From an uncultured Bdellovibrionales bacterium (GTDB lineage: Bacteria; Bdellovibrionota; Bdellovibrionia; Bdellovibrionales; UBA1609): a stretch of DNA of 64,000 nt. The translations under genes and the position numbers were made by a program. A model generated the notes under the pieces. It did not search any database, had not been told where the DNA came from, and was given only the letters and a program-made list of their open reading frames with translations. This document shows, in pieces, positions 34,701 through 43,267 of this stretch (position 1 is the first letter of the stretch; the number at the start of each line of letters is the position of its first letter). The stretch lies in contig CAILEP010000022.1 of NCBI GenBank assembly GCA_903833275.1, forward strand, positions 1 through 64,000. Direction: 5' to 3'.

Positions 34701-35897
34701 CTAGGCAGCAAACTTAAAGCCGCACTCTGAACAGAATTTGGATTGAGATTTAATAAGCTCGCCGCAGCCTGGGCATTTTTCGCTGCCCTGCTGTTTGTAC
34801 TCATGTAAATTCTCGGCCATGTTGACTGAGCCCGTTTCGTTCCAACGGTTGATCTCGTGGATAATTTGCCAAAAACGAAAGGTCGACATCCACTCAAAGC
34901 GATTGAATGAAATAAACACCTTCTCGCCAACCGGCTGGCGCTTGACATAAAGGCCTTTTTTCTCAAGTAGCCCTATATGAACTTCTTTGAAGTCGAGAAA
35001 GAACTTGCTCTTGATTTCATCAATCAACTGTTTGTACTCGAGCTTCACGACATCATTGCGATCAGGCTCGAGTGTTGCAGCGATACCGCAAAATGCGCCA
35101 GCAAATTGCACGGCGGTTTTGTCGGGGTGTATAACTTCTGACTTACCGGCTTTAAAAAAGTTATGTTGATAGAACTCCCCGAAGAGTTCAATGCCCTGAA
35201 TATCGTGAATTCGAACTTCAACTAGCTCCTGCTGCTCGGTGTCTTCGTTCTTTTCGTAACGCAATGTTAAGTAACCCAGCTTCGACAGCAATTCGCAAAA
35301 ACTTTGCATGCGCTGGGTGCTCTCAAGAAACATCCGCGAGGTGTAAATCTTTAGCGTCGTAAACGAAACAATAAAATCGGTCTCTTTAAACTTGGGGTTC
35401 TTGGCTTTTTCTTCATCCCGCTTAAAAGCCGGGATATTTGGGTCCACTTTTGGATGCTGCCCAATGCTTTTTGAGACCAAAACTAGAATGGCGCAAAGGC
35501 GCGGTATAAATCGCGGAGGGCAAGGCATATTGTCTTGATCGAGCTTATGCGTCTTGATCAAATTTCGCAGCCGTCGCAGCTCGTCACCGAGTGCTTTGAC
35601 GAACGCGCGATAAGGGCCCGGAGACTTTTCAAACACCGTCTTAATGGGTTCAACTGGCAGCTCAATCACTTTCACTTCGGAGAGCGCCTCGGCACTATAG
35701 GCTTGCTTCGGAAAGCCAAAGACCCCTTGTTCACCAATGACGTGGCCGACAATCGGCTGATCAATTTCAGTTCTTTGATCGCCGCGAACTAAGAAAAGTG
35801 AAACTTTGCCTGCCTGCAATAGATAGAATGAGCTGACCGCGTCACCCTCTTTAAAAATAAGTTCACCTTTTTTAAATTTCTTTTCTGGAACTGACAC
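34701..35897 (-). CDS. cyclic-nucleotide-binding-domain protein with C-terminal zinc ribbon
   Basis: This 398-residue protein starts at the GTG at 35897 (GAGG seven bases upstream). Residues 10-110 form a CNBD: KGELIFKEGDAVSSFYLLQAG, IGEQGVFGF and the phosphate-binding loop region. A middle helical region (about 150-340) lacks an obvious helix-turn-helix, so it is not a standard CRP regulator. The last 25 residues form a zinc ribbon (CPGCGELIKSQSKFCSECG). It is probably a signalling adaptor that binds a nucleotide or is degenerate. It is divergent from the RNase Y-like gene. Confidence 0.78.
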   Translation of the reverse strand: MSVPEKKFKKGELIFKEGDAVSSFYLLQAGKVSLFLVRGDQRTEIDQPIVGHVIGEQGVFGFPKQAYSAEALSEVKVIELPVEPIKTVFEKSPGPYRAFVKALGDELRRLRNLIKTHKLDQDNMPCPPRFIPRLCAILVLVSKSIGQHPKVDPNIPAFKRDEEKAKNPKFKETDFIVSFTTLKIYTSRMFLESTQRMQSFCELLSKLGYLTLRYEKNEDTEQQELVEVRIHDIQGIELFGEFYQHNFFKAGKSEVIHPDKTAVQFAGAFCGIAATLEPDRNDVVKLEYKQLIDEIKSKFFLDFKEVHIGLLEKKGLYVKRQPVGEKVFISFNRFEWMSTFRFWQIIHEINRWNETGSVNMAENLHEYKQQGSEKCPGCGELIKSQSKFCSECGFKFAA

Positions 35898-35988
35898 TTA
35901 TGACCTCAATTCGCTTCACCTACCATTCGGACAGGTGGCTGCTGTTTTCAATAGCCAAAAGGCCAGCCGGCAGTATAAATTGTCGATT

Positions 35989-37599
35989 ATGGAAACCACC
36001 CCAGCCCATTTTGATCTTCTAGACGCAGTGCTTCAGAATGTCTTTTACTTCTCGCTCTTCTGTTTCACGCTGGGCTTTTTGCTAGTTTTCTTTTTTAACA
36101 TCGTGCTGATGATGGTTCGACGGGCCGAGGCTCGCCACGAAGCCGAAGGCTTAATTCGCGACGCTGAAGAACATGCCAAAGAAATTCAAGAAGAACGAGA
36201 ACGCGTCGTTCGTGAACTCAACGAGCAGTTTCAATTAAAACAAGAACAAGAAACCAAGGTCGCCGAAGACCGCTTGGCCATTATCGAACAACGCGTAAGT
36301 GACCGCGAAGAAGTTCTTCAAGACAAAATTAAATCGCAAGAAGAAATCGTCAGCGAGAAAACTTCAATCGTGGACACCTTTGATAATAAAGTTCAGGTGC
36401 TTGCTCGCAAGGTTTCGGCCCGCGAAGAAAATCGAAAAAGTTTAGCTGAAGACTTGGTCAAAAAACTATCGACCCGCAGTGAAAGCGCCCTCACCGAAAT
36501 TTCGTCAGAAATTCAAGCCAAGCTGCTCGCAGACCAACAAATCGAATCTTCAAAGGCCCTTCAGCTTTACGAAGAAGACGCCTTCAAACAAGCTGAGACC
36601 GACGCCAAACGACTGCTCAACATTGCCATCAATCGCTTTGCACGACCCTATTGCCCCGAACGCGGCATTGGCTATCTTAATTTTGAAAGTGATGAACAAA
36701 AAGCACGCCTGCTCGCCGACAATCAAATTCATTTGCGAACCGCTGAAAAACTTTGCGGAGTCGATCTCGCCTACGACGAACCACACAACGCCGTTAACGT
36801 CTACGGTTTTGACCCCGTACGCCGTGAACTCGGCCGCTCGACCGTCGAAAAAATGATGCTCGAGCGCAACCTTAACCCACAGAGAATCGAACAGATCGTG
36901 GTACAGGCGAAGAAAAATTTGTTTCAACGAATTCTCAATGATGGCCAGCGCCTCGCCAAAGAACTTCGCGTCGAAAATTTGCATCCCGAAGTTAAGAATA
37001 TGATGGGCGCACTTCGCTATCGATATTCGTTCACTCAGAATCAGTATTTTCATTGCGCTGAAGTCGGCTTTCTCGCGGGCCTTTTGGCAACAGAGCTCGG
37101 CGTGCCACTCAAGGACGCTCGCCGCGCTGGTATGTTGCACGACATCGGCAAAGCGATGGATCACTCAACTGATGGCGGCCACGCTGTGATCGGCGCTGAT
37201 TTTATCAAACAAAATGGCGAGAACGACACCATCGTACATGCCGTGCGCGCCCATCACTTTGACGAGCAACCCAGCACTGACCTCGCTTATATTGTGATCG
37301 CCGCCGATGCCATTTCTGGGGCTCGCCCCGGCGCCCGTCGGTCGACTGTCCAATCTTACACTCAGAAAATTCAAGATCTGCAAACGATCGCGAGAGGCTT
37401 CGAAGGCGTGATTGACACCCATGTTCTCAGTGCAGGCCGCGAAATTCGGGTCTATGTCGATGGCTCAAAACTCGATGACTGGCGTTCTCTCGAGCTGAGC
37501 AAACAGATCGCCCAAAAGATCGAAACCGATATGCAATACCCTGGTCAAATCAAAGTGACCGTTGTGCGCGAAACACAAGCGATCGAGTACGCCCGATAG
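35989..37599 (+). CDS. RNase Y-like membrane protein with HD domain and altered KH domain
   Basis: This 536-residue protein has a membrane helix (about residues 17-44), a long coiled coil (about 50-190), a KH-like region, and a C-terminal HD phosphohydrolase domain. HD motifs are HCAEVGFLAGLLATELGV, AGMLHDIGKAMD, AHHFDEQP and AADAISGARPGARR. The end YPGQIKVTVVRETQAIEYA matches RNase Y closely. The KH GxxG loop (normally GREGRNIRALE) reads LADNQIHLRTAEKL here. RNase Y endonucleases start mRNA decay at the membrane. The start is uncertain: the ATG at 35989 has no clear ribosome site, and a GTG at 35935 is possible. Confidence 0.85.
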   Translation: METTPAHFDLLDAVLQNVFYFSLFCFTLGFLLVFFFNIVLMMVRRAEARHEAEGLIRDAEEHAKEIQEERERVVRELNEQFQLKQEQETKVAEDRLAIIEQRVSDREEVLQDKIKSQEEIVSEKTSIVDTFDNKVQVLARKVSAREENRKSLAEDLVKKLSTRSESALTEISSEIQAKLLADQQIESSKALQLYEEDAFKQAETDAKRLLNIAINRFARPYCPERGIGYLNFESDEQKARLLADNQIHLRTAEKLCGVDLAYDEPHNAVNVYGFDPVRRELGRSTVEKMMLERNLNPQRIEQIVVQAKKNLFQRILNDGQRLAKELRVENLHPEVKNMMGALRYRYSFTQNQYFHCAEVGFLAGLLATELGVPLKDARRAGMLHDIGKAMDHSTDGGHAVIGADFIKQNGENDTIVHAVRAHHFDEQPSTDLAYIVIAADAISGARPGARRSTVQSYTQKIQDLQTIARGFEGVIDTHVLSAGREIRVYVDGSKLDDWRSLELSKQIAQKIETDMQYPGQIKVTVVRETQAIEYAR

Positions 37600-37772
37600 A
37601 CTGTTGGGTCACCGCCAGCGTCAGGCAACAGGTGGCCGACTTCGCAGACCGAAAGCTGTAAGTTTTATAGCCTAAGCCTCCGTTACCGCGCGCTCTTATT
37701 CAAATCTAATGGTTCGTAAATGCCTTATGGGGTATACCTTACCGGTCATCAACTATTAAACCGGAGGACCTT

Positions 37773-38171
37773 ATGAAATCACTCGTACTTTCTTTGGCTA
37801 TTGGTTTTTCTACGCTCATTTGTGGCGTGACCCGTGCTTCAGTCCCCCAAGCTGCATTTCTACCTAACTCAGTTTTGCCAGTCGCCCTTCAAGAGATGAT
37901 CATCACCGAAATTAAAACGAGATGCCCAAAACTGAATCAGTGGGGTACCGAAATGGCCGAAATTTCGACTGGAACTTCTCTCGTTATCGATAGCTCTGGC
38001 TCTGCGCATACCCTTTTCACCACAGCGTTTAGCTTGCGTTATATTTTTGATGGCATGCATCCGATTTCTTCTTCACTTGAGGTCACTTCGGTTGGCAACG
38101 GCACATTCGATGCCAATGGCATTCGCGCTCCGTTTGCTGTGCAATCCGTTTCTTCAGAAGCGTGCGATTAA
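37773..38171 (+). CDS. small exported protein of unknown function
   Basis: This 132-residue precursor starts after CGGAGG, an excellent ribosome site. The signal peptide is MKSLVLSLAIGFSTLICGVT with likely cleavage at TRA-SV. The mature domain, about 110 residues, is beta-rich and contains two cysteines (TRCPKL near 49 and EACD at the C-terminus) that could pair. No family is recognised. It is a single gene, with a 173-base upstream region. Confidence 0.75.
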   Translation: MKSLVLSLAIGFSTLICGVTRASVPQAAFLPNSVLPVALQEMIITEIKTRCPKLNQWGTEMAEISTGTSLVIDSSGSAHTLFTTAFSLRYIFDGMHPISSSLEVTSVGNGTFDANGIRAPFAVQSVSSEACD

Positions 38172-38205
38172 AAATATATATTTAGCGGATTAAATTTTGA
38201 ATGGC

Positions 38206-39753
38206 CTACGAGCCTTTAAATGAACCGTAGGTCGCCAACACGATGGACTCGTTGGCCGTCACGCGGCCTTTTAATTCAAATAATTTTCGAACAACGTCTT
38301 CGTAAGAAATCTCAAGACCGTCTTCTTTCAACAGAGTTCTCGCATATCGAGTGGCGCGATCAATAAGCTTGCCATTCGTGGGGTATACCCAGGTCATAAG
38401 ATTTCGCTTGTAACGCCCCATGCGCCCCATGATTAGGGTCGAATGGATGTTCAACAACATCTTCAATAGTAAATGCTCAAACAACGGCCGAAGATCAGGC
38501 GAAATTTCATCTGCCGAGGGCAGGCCTAATGCTCGTTCGTAGTCTTGAAAACTCCACAAAAGCCGATCGTCGCGGCGAGAAATTTCGAAATCAGAATGCT
38601 GGGCTTCTTTGGTTAACCACGAGCGAAACTCGCGAGCTTTCTGACTAAAATCAAAGGCCATTAAATAATCACTGCTAGTGCGATCGTCGACCTCGACCCA
38701 ATTGAGTGGGCGAGGTGGGCGCAACAAAAGTTTTTGCCAAGCACTTTTAGCATCCTTGGCTTCGGGCAGCCCGATGTAACAGAGCGAAGGCTTCAGCTTA
38801 AGAAGTCGCTCGGCCGAACGGTGACTAAATGGCGTCAGCGAAAACGTTGGCGCACGCTCGGTGGTGTCGGTAAACACCGTGATCGGGTAATCTTTCACCC
38901 AGTAAATGACATAACCACCGGCCTGATATTCGCGCGCTTCGCGCTCGATAAAGCCCGGCAGAAATTCTTGCGCCTCGCTACGCATATAGTTTTGCAGTTC
39001 GCTTAAGAATCTCAAAATTTGCTCAGGGCTTGCTTTGCTCAAAAGGGCCACGCCAACGACCAGCTGCAAAACTGTTGAGGCTTGCATGCGCGTGCTGCCG
39101 GCAAGGGCCATCGGGCCCACGGTTAAATTAATTTTTTCAATTTTCGGATTGTCGATGACCTGCCGCGACCGATCGACATTCTCGCGCAAAACAGTATCAG
39201 GATTGCAATAAAGAAAAAATGGCTTCTGTGCCGAAATGTTTGACGCCGCTTCAGTGGCGCCGATGACGTAAGGGGTTTCACCACCTTCAGTGCAAGAGAT
39301 CAACAAATCGCCATCGCGAAACCCAAGATCTTGCAAATGGCGCGCACCATACTCGGGGTAATCTTCAAACCCTTCAAGCGAATGCACAAGCGCGATATCA
39401 CCACCCGCCATAAAGGCCACCACCGAATCAGGGCTCTTCGGGTTGGCTTCGCGCCAAAGATATTCAAGGGCCAATGAAAGACGACCCGTGGCCCCACAGC
39501 CGCATAAAAAAATTCGATGCCCGGCTTTTAAGACCTCAGCAATTGCCGAGCGAAGTCGCAGAATTTCAGGCACCTTTGCTTTCATTTTTTCAAGAGCAAC
39601 AAAATCAACCGCGGCTAATGTTGATATGGCTTGAGGCAAATTGTTGAGAGCTAGATCTGAAAGATCGCGTGTCGACGGGTGAACCTTCTCTGTTTCGAGA
39701 GCACCAAGATGAAATTTACTACCGGTAGCGAGAAACTCGTCTGCTGTATTCAT
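38206..39753 (-). CDS. MurQ/GCKR-like SIS-domain protein (N-acetylmuramic acid 6-phosphate etherase family)
   Basis: This 515-residue cytoplasmic protein has an N-terminal SIS domain matching MurQ. Seen motifs are IFLCGCGATGRLSLALEYLW, AFMAGGDIALVHSLEGFEDY, DGDLLISCTEGGETPYVIGA (the sugar-phosphate loop), FLYCNPDT and GPMALAGSTRMQASTVLQL. MurQ proper is about 300 residues. The extra 200 residues form a second, weaker SIS-like half, as in the vertebrate glucokinase regulator GCKR. It may cleave MurNAc 6-phosphate from recycled or digested peptidoglycan, or act as a sugar-phosphate sensor. Confidence 0.78.
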   Translation of the reverse strand: MNTADEFLATGSKFHLGALETEKVHPSTRDLSDLALNNLPQAISTLAAVDFVALEKMKAKVPEILRLRSAIAEVLKAGHRIFLCGCGATGRLSLALEYLWREANPKSPDSVVAFMAGGDIALVHSLEGFEDYPEYGARHLQDLGFRDGDLLISCTEGGETPYVIGATEAASNISAQKPFFLYCNPDTVLRENVDRSRQVIDNPKIEKINLTVGPMALAGSTRMQASTVLQLVVGVALLSKASPEQILRFLSELQNYMRSEAQEFLPGFIEREAREYQAGGYVIYWVKDYPITVFTDTTERAPTFSLTPFSHRSAERLLKLKPSLCYIGLPEAKDAKSAWQKLLLRPPRPLNWVEVDDRTSSDYLMAFDFSQKAREFRSWLTKEAQHSDFEISRRDDRLLWSFQDYERALGLPSADEISPDLRPLFEHLLLKMLLNIHSTLIMGRMGRYKRNLMTWVYPTNGKLIDRATRYARTLLKEDGLEISYEDVVRKLFELKGRVTANESIVLATYGSFKGS

Positions 39754-39872
39754 GAAATTCTATTTTAGGTCAGCAAATGCCCGACGACGAGAAAATTTAA
39801 CAGAAATTTTCTTGCTACTGCATTGCAAAAAGCCCTACGCTATTACATTCAATCAAACGAAAGGAATCCCTC

Positions 39873-41141
39873 ATGGAACCCCGTAAAGTCGCAATTGTTG
39901 GTGGCGTTCGCATCCCCTTCGCACGGTCATTTGGGGCCTATATGGGGGTTTCGAACCAAGACCTTATGACCGCCGCGCTCAAAGGCCTGGTCGATCGCTT
40001 CAACCTCAAAGACCAGATCTTAGGCGAGGTCGCCGCTGGAGCGGTTATGGCGCACTCGTCGGATTGGAACTTCGCCCGCGAATGCGCCCTTGGCAGCGGG
40101 CTTTCGGCTTACACTCCGGCCTATACGGTTTCGCAAGCTTGCGGCACTTCGCTCGAGGCTTCTATTCTTGTCGCTAACAAAATTGCCCTCGGGCAAATCG
40201 AGAGTGGCATCGCCGGCGGAGTCGATTCAAACAGTGATCTGCCAATTGTTTTCGATCGCCGTTTCGGTCAAAAATTATTAAAACTCTCGCGCGCTAAAAC
40301 ATTCGTCGAAAAAATGCAGATTATCGCGCAGATTCGCCCAACTGATTTCAAGCCGATTACACCGATGGTGCAAGAGCCGCGCACTGGCTTAAGCATGGGT
40401 CAGAGCTGCGAGTTGATGGCGAAAGAATGGAAGGTGACCCGCCAAGAGCAAGACGAACTGGCGTTGGCGAGCCACATGAATGCCCTGCGCGCCTACAAGG
40501 CCGGCTTCTATAATGATCTGATCATCCCCTACGGTGGGCTTGATCGCGACAACAATGTGCGCGAATCCACTCTTGAAAAAATGGCAAAATTGCCACCGGC
40601 ATTTGATCGCTCTGGTGCTGGCACATTAACCGCCGCCAATTCGTCGTCACTCACTGACGGCTCGGCAGCCGTTCTTCTCGCTTCTGAAGAGTGGGCAAAG
40701 AAACGCAATTTGCCGATACTCGCCTACCTCACACATTGCGAAGTCGCGGCTGTTGATTTCGTCAAAGCCGAAGGTCTCTTGATGGCACCCACCTACGCCG
40801 TCGCGCGCCTGCTGAAAAGAGCAAATTTGAAACTGCAAGACTTCGATCTTTACGAAATCCACGAGGCTTTCGCGGCTCAAGTTCTTTGCACCCTTAAAGC
40901 GTGGGAGTCAGAGGATTTTTGCCGCTCTCGCCTTGGCCAAACCACAGCACTCGGTAAAGTCGATCGTTCAAAAATGAATGTCAGCGGAGGCAGTGTCGCT
41001 CTCGGCCACCCCTTCGCCGCAACGGGCGCGCGCTTAGTTGCGAGCCTTGCCAAAATGCTCAACCAACGTGGCGGGGGCCGAGGTTTGATCTCGATTTGCA
41101 CCGGCGGCGGAATGGGTGTAACAGCAATAATCGAAAAGTGA
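39873..41141 (+). CDS. fadI: acetyl-CoA acyltransferase (FadI-type thiolase)
   Basis: This 422-residue thiolase cleaves 3-ketoacyl-CoA at the end of a beta-oxidation round. The nucleophile Cys lies in VSQACGTSLEA (about residue 89), the catalytic His in YEIHEAF, and the second Cys in ICTGGGMG near the end. NVSGGSVALGHPFAATGAR is the conserved CoA-loop signature. The insert (YGGLDRDNNVRESTLEKMAKLPPAFD, seen across about 215-240) and overall length fit FadI, not FadA. A good AAGGAAT site precedes the ATG. The partner FadJ is not in the window; a FadE-type gene lies 5.7 kb away. Confidence 0.88.
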   Translation: MEPRKVAIVGGVRIPFARSFGAYMGVSNQDLMTAALKGLVDRFNLKDQILGEVAAGAVMAHSSDWNFARECALGSGLSAYTPAYTVSQACGTSLEASILVANKIALGQIESGIAGGVDSNSDLPIVFDRRFGQKLLKLSRAKTFVEKMQIIAQIRPTDFKPITPMVQEPRTGLSMGQSCELMAKEWKVTRQEQDELALASHMNALRAYKAGFYNDLIIPYGGLDRDNNVRESTLEKMAKLPPAFDRSGAGTLTAANSSSLTDGSAAVLLASEEWAKKRNLPILAYLTHCEVAAVDFVKAEGLLMAPTYAVARLLKRANLKLQDFDLYEIHEAFAAQVLCTLKAWESEDFCRSRLGQTTALGKVDRSKMNVSGGSVALGHPFAATGARLVASLAKMLNQRGGGRGLISICTGGGMGVTAIIEK

Positions 41142-41191
41142 TCGAGCACTCGCTGTGAGTGCCCCGCGAAATAAATAACCCGGAGCGAGCT

Positions 41192-42142
41192 ATGCGCGAA
41201 CTTTACCCCGAATTAGAGCCGTACAACCAAGGCCGACTCAAAGTTTCTGATCTTCATGAACTCTATTACGAAGAGTGCGGCAACCCTAAGGGTGACCCGG
41301 TTGTTTTTCTTCACGGTGGCCCTGGTGGCGGCATCAGCCCGAAAAATCGTCGCTATTTTGACCCGAATCACTATCGCATTATTCTTTTTGATCAGCGCGG
41401 CTCGGGCCAGAGCACCCCGCATGCCGAGCTAAAAGAAAACACCACCTGGGATCTCGTCGGTGATACCGAAAAAATTCGCGAACATTTGAAAATTTCAAAA
41501 TGGCATGTGTTTGGCGGCAGCTGGGGCTCAACACTTGCGCTCGCCTATTCAGAAACTCACCCTCAAAAAGTAAAATCAATCTGCCTTCGCGGTATTTTTC
41601 TCTGCCGCAAAAAAGAAATTGATTGGTTTTATCAAAAAGGTGCGAGCTTTATCTTCCCTGACCATTGGGAACCCTATAAAAATCACATCCCTGAAAATGA
41701 GCGCCATGATTTCGTCTCAGCCTACTACAAACGCCTCACGAGCCCCGACAAGGCGACTCGCCTCAACGCCGCCCGCATCTGGAGTGTGTGGGAGGGCTCA
41801 ACTTCAAAGCTTATACCCGACACCGAACTCATGCATGACTTTGACGACCCCGAATTTGCGCTCGCCTTTGCCCGTATCGAGTGTCACTACTTCACCAATA
41901 AGGCTTTTTTCGAAACCGACAATTGGCTGATTGAAAATGCCCACCAAATTCGAAAGATACCGACCGAAATTGTTCATGGCCGTTATGACGTCGTTTGCCC
42001 AATCGAAAATGCTTGGGAGCTTCATAAAGTTTTGCCCGAAGCCAAACTGCATATCATACCTGACTCGGGCCACTCAGGGCTGGAGCCCGGCATCGTTCAT
42101 AAATTAGTTGAAGCAATGGATCGTTTTCGCCAATACAAGTAG
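41192..42142 (+). CDS. pip: proline iminopeptidase (prolyl aminopeptidase)
   Basis: This 316-residue alpha/beta hydrolase removes N-terminal proline from peptides. It has the oxyanion motif FLHGGPGGGISP, FDQRGSGQSTPH, and the nucleophile elbow GGSWGSTLALAY (Ser near residue 110). The acid is in HGRYDVVCP and the His in DSGHSGLEPG. These are classical for S33 prolyl aminopeptidases. The ATG at 41192 is preceded by CGGAG; an upstream GTG at 41159 would add an unrelated 11 residues. Peptide breakdown would suit a protein-consuming lifestyle. Confidence 0.93.
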   Translation: MRELYPELEPYNQGRLKVSDLHELYYEECGNPKGDPVVFLHGGPGGGISPKNRRYFDPNHYRIILFDQRGSGQSTPHAELKENTTWDLVGDTEKIREHLKISKWHVFGGSWGSTLALAYSETHPQKVKSICLRGIFLCRKKEIDWFYQKGASFIFPDHWEPYKNHIPENERHDFVSAYYKRLTSPDKATRLNAARIWSVWEGSTSKLIPDTELMHDFDDPEFALAFARIECHYFTNKAFFETDNWLIENAHQIRKIPTEIVHGRYDVVCPIENAWELHKVLPEAKLHIIPDSGHSGLEPGIVHKLVEAMDRFRQYK

Positions 42143-42169
42143 AGGCCGAGGCTTCGCTAGAGTGAAATT

Positions 42170-43165
42170 ATGAATCAACATTCTTGCAAAAATCATTACA
42201 TGTACCTCGACCCACGCATTCGAAAAAATGTGCGTAAATCGTTTTGGGTGCTGGCGATCACTCTCGTTATGATGGTGCTCGAAATTTTCTTTGGTCATAT
42301 CACTGGCTCGATGGCGCTTTTGGCTGATGGTTGGCACATGTCGACCCATGCCCTCGCACTCGGCATTACCTATCTGACCTACCGACTGGCCACCCACCCC
42401 GAAATGGCCAAACATTTTAATTTTGGCGGCGGCAAATTTCTCGCTCTCGGCGGCTTCACCAGCGCGGTCACCCTGCTCGCGGTCTTTGCGCTCATTACCA
42501 AAGAATCACTCGAGCGACTCTTTCACCCCGAGGCGATTAATTTTAATGAAGCCCTCTACGTGGCCGGCCTTGGCCTAATGGTAAATTTGATTTCAGCTGT
42601 CATTTTGCATGACCACGGCCACAGCCATGGGCATGGGCACAATCACGATCACGGACATGATCACAATCACGATCATTCGCACAATCATGCCGACCACGCA
42701 CACGCGCATGATCACGCCAGCCACAGCAAGCCTAAACACAATGAAAAACGTGATCACAACATTCGCGCCGCTTATATTCACGTCATCGCCGATGCCATCA
42801 CTTCAGTGGGCGCAATTATCGCACTTTTCTTGGGCAAATTCTTTGGGCTCAACTTTCTCGACCCTGCCATAGGCATTGTCGGCGCCATCGTGATTTTAAG
42901 TTGGTCGATCAGCCTCATTCGCGACACCGGCTGGGAGCTTCTCGATGGCCACTCGCGGCACATCGATTATAGCCTTCTTCGCAAGCGTATTGAATCTGAG
43001 GGCGCAAAGATCACCGATCTGCATATTTGGAATGTCTCACCCCATGTCGTCGCCTGCGAGCTGGTCATCGAAACAAAAAAGCGCCATGGCATCGAGTTTT
43101 TTCGTCAGATTCTTGAAAAAGAATTTCCGGTGCACCACTCCGTGATTGAAGAACGAGTCTTATAA
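42170..43165 (+). CDS. dmeF: cation-diffusion-facilitator metal efflux protein, DmeF type
   Basis: This 331-residue inner-membrane antiporter has six helices and a long His-rich loop (HGHSHGHGHNHDHGHDH and on, about residues 145-190) between helices IV and V. Metal-site motifs are LLADGWHMSTHALAL in helix II (HxxxH/D) and HVIADAITSVGAI in helix V (HxxxD). The C-terminal domain has LHIWNVSPHVVACEL. The ADGWHMxTH form marks the DmeF branch that expels cobalt, nickel or zinc. About 15 histidines in the loop may buffer metals. Confidence 0.9.
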   Translation: MNQHSCKNHYMYLDPRIRKNVRKSFWVLAITLVMMVLEIFFGHITGSMALLADGWHMSTHALALGITYLTYRLATHPEMAKHFNFGGGKFLALGGFTSAVTLLAVFALITKESLERLFHPEAINFNEALYVAGLGLMVNLISAVILHDHGHSHGHGHNHDHGHDHNHDHSHNHADHAHAHDHASHSKPKHNEKRDHNIRAAYIHVIADAITSVGAIIALFLGKFFGLNFLDPAIGIVGAIVILSWSISLIRDTGWELLDGHSRHIDYSLLRKRIESEGAKITDLHIWNVSPHVVACELVIETKKRHGIEFFRQILEKEFPVHHSVIEERVL

Positions 43166-43267
43166 GATACCCCCCGCAAAAGTTAACGCGCCGTTCACTT
43201 CAAATAAACCTAACGCCGCACTTCAAATTGTAGATACAATTTTCGCATTCAAATAGAGGGGGATTCT

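Noticed and set aside
42609-42872. Met/Thr/Ile-rich ORF inside the metal transporter gene
   Set aside because: It is the shifted reading of the His-rich codon run (CAC/CAT/GAT) of the DmeF-type protein.
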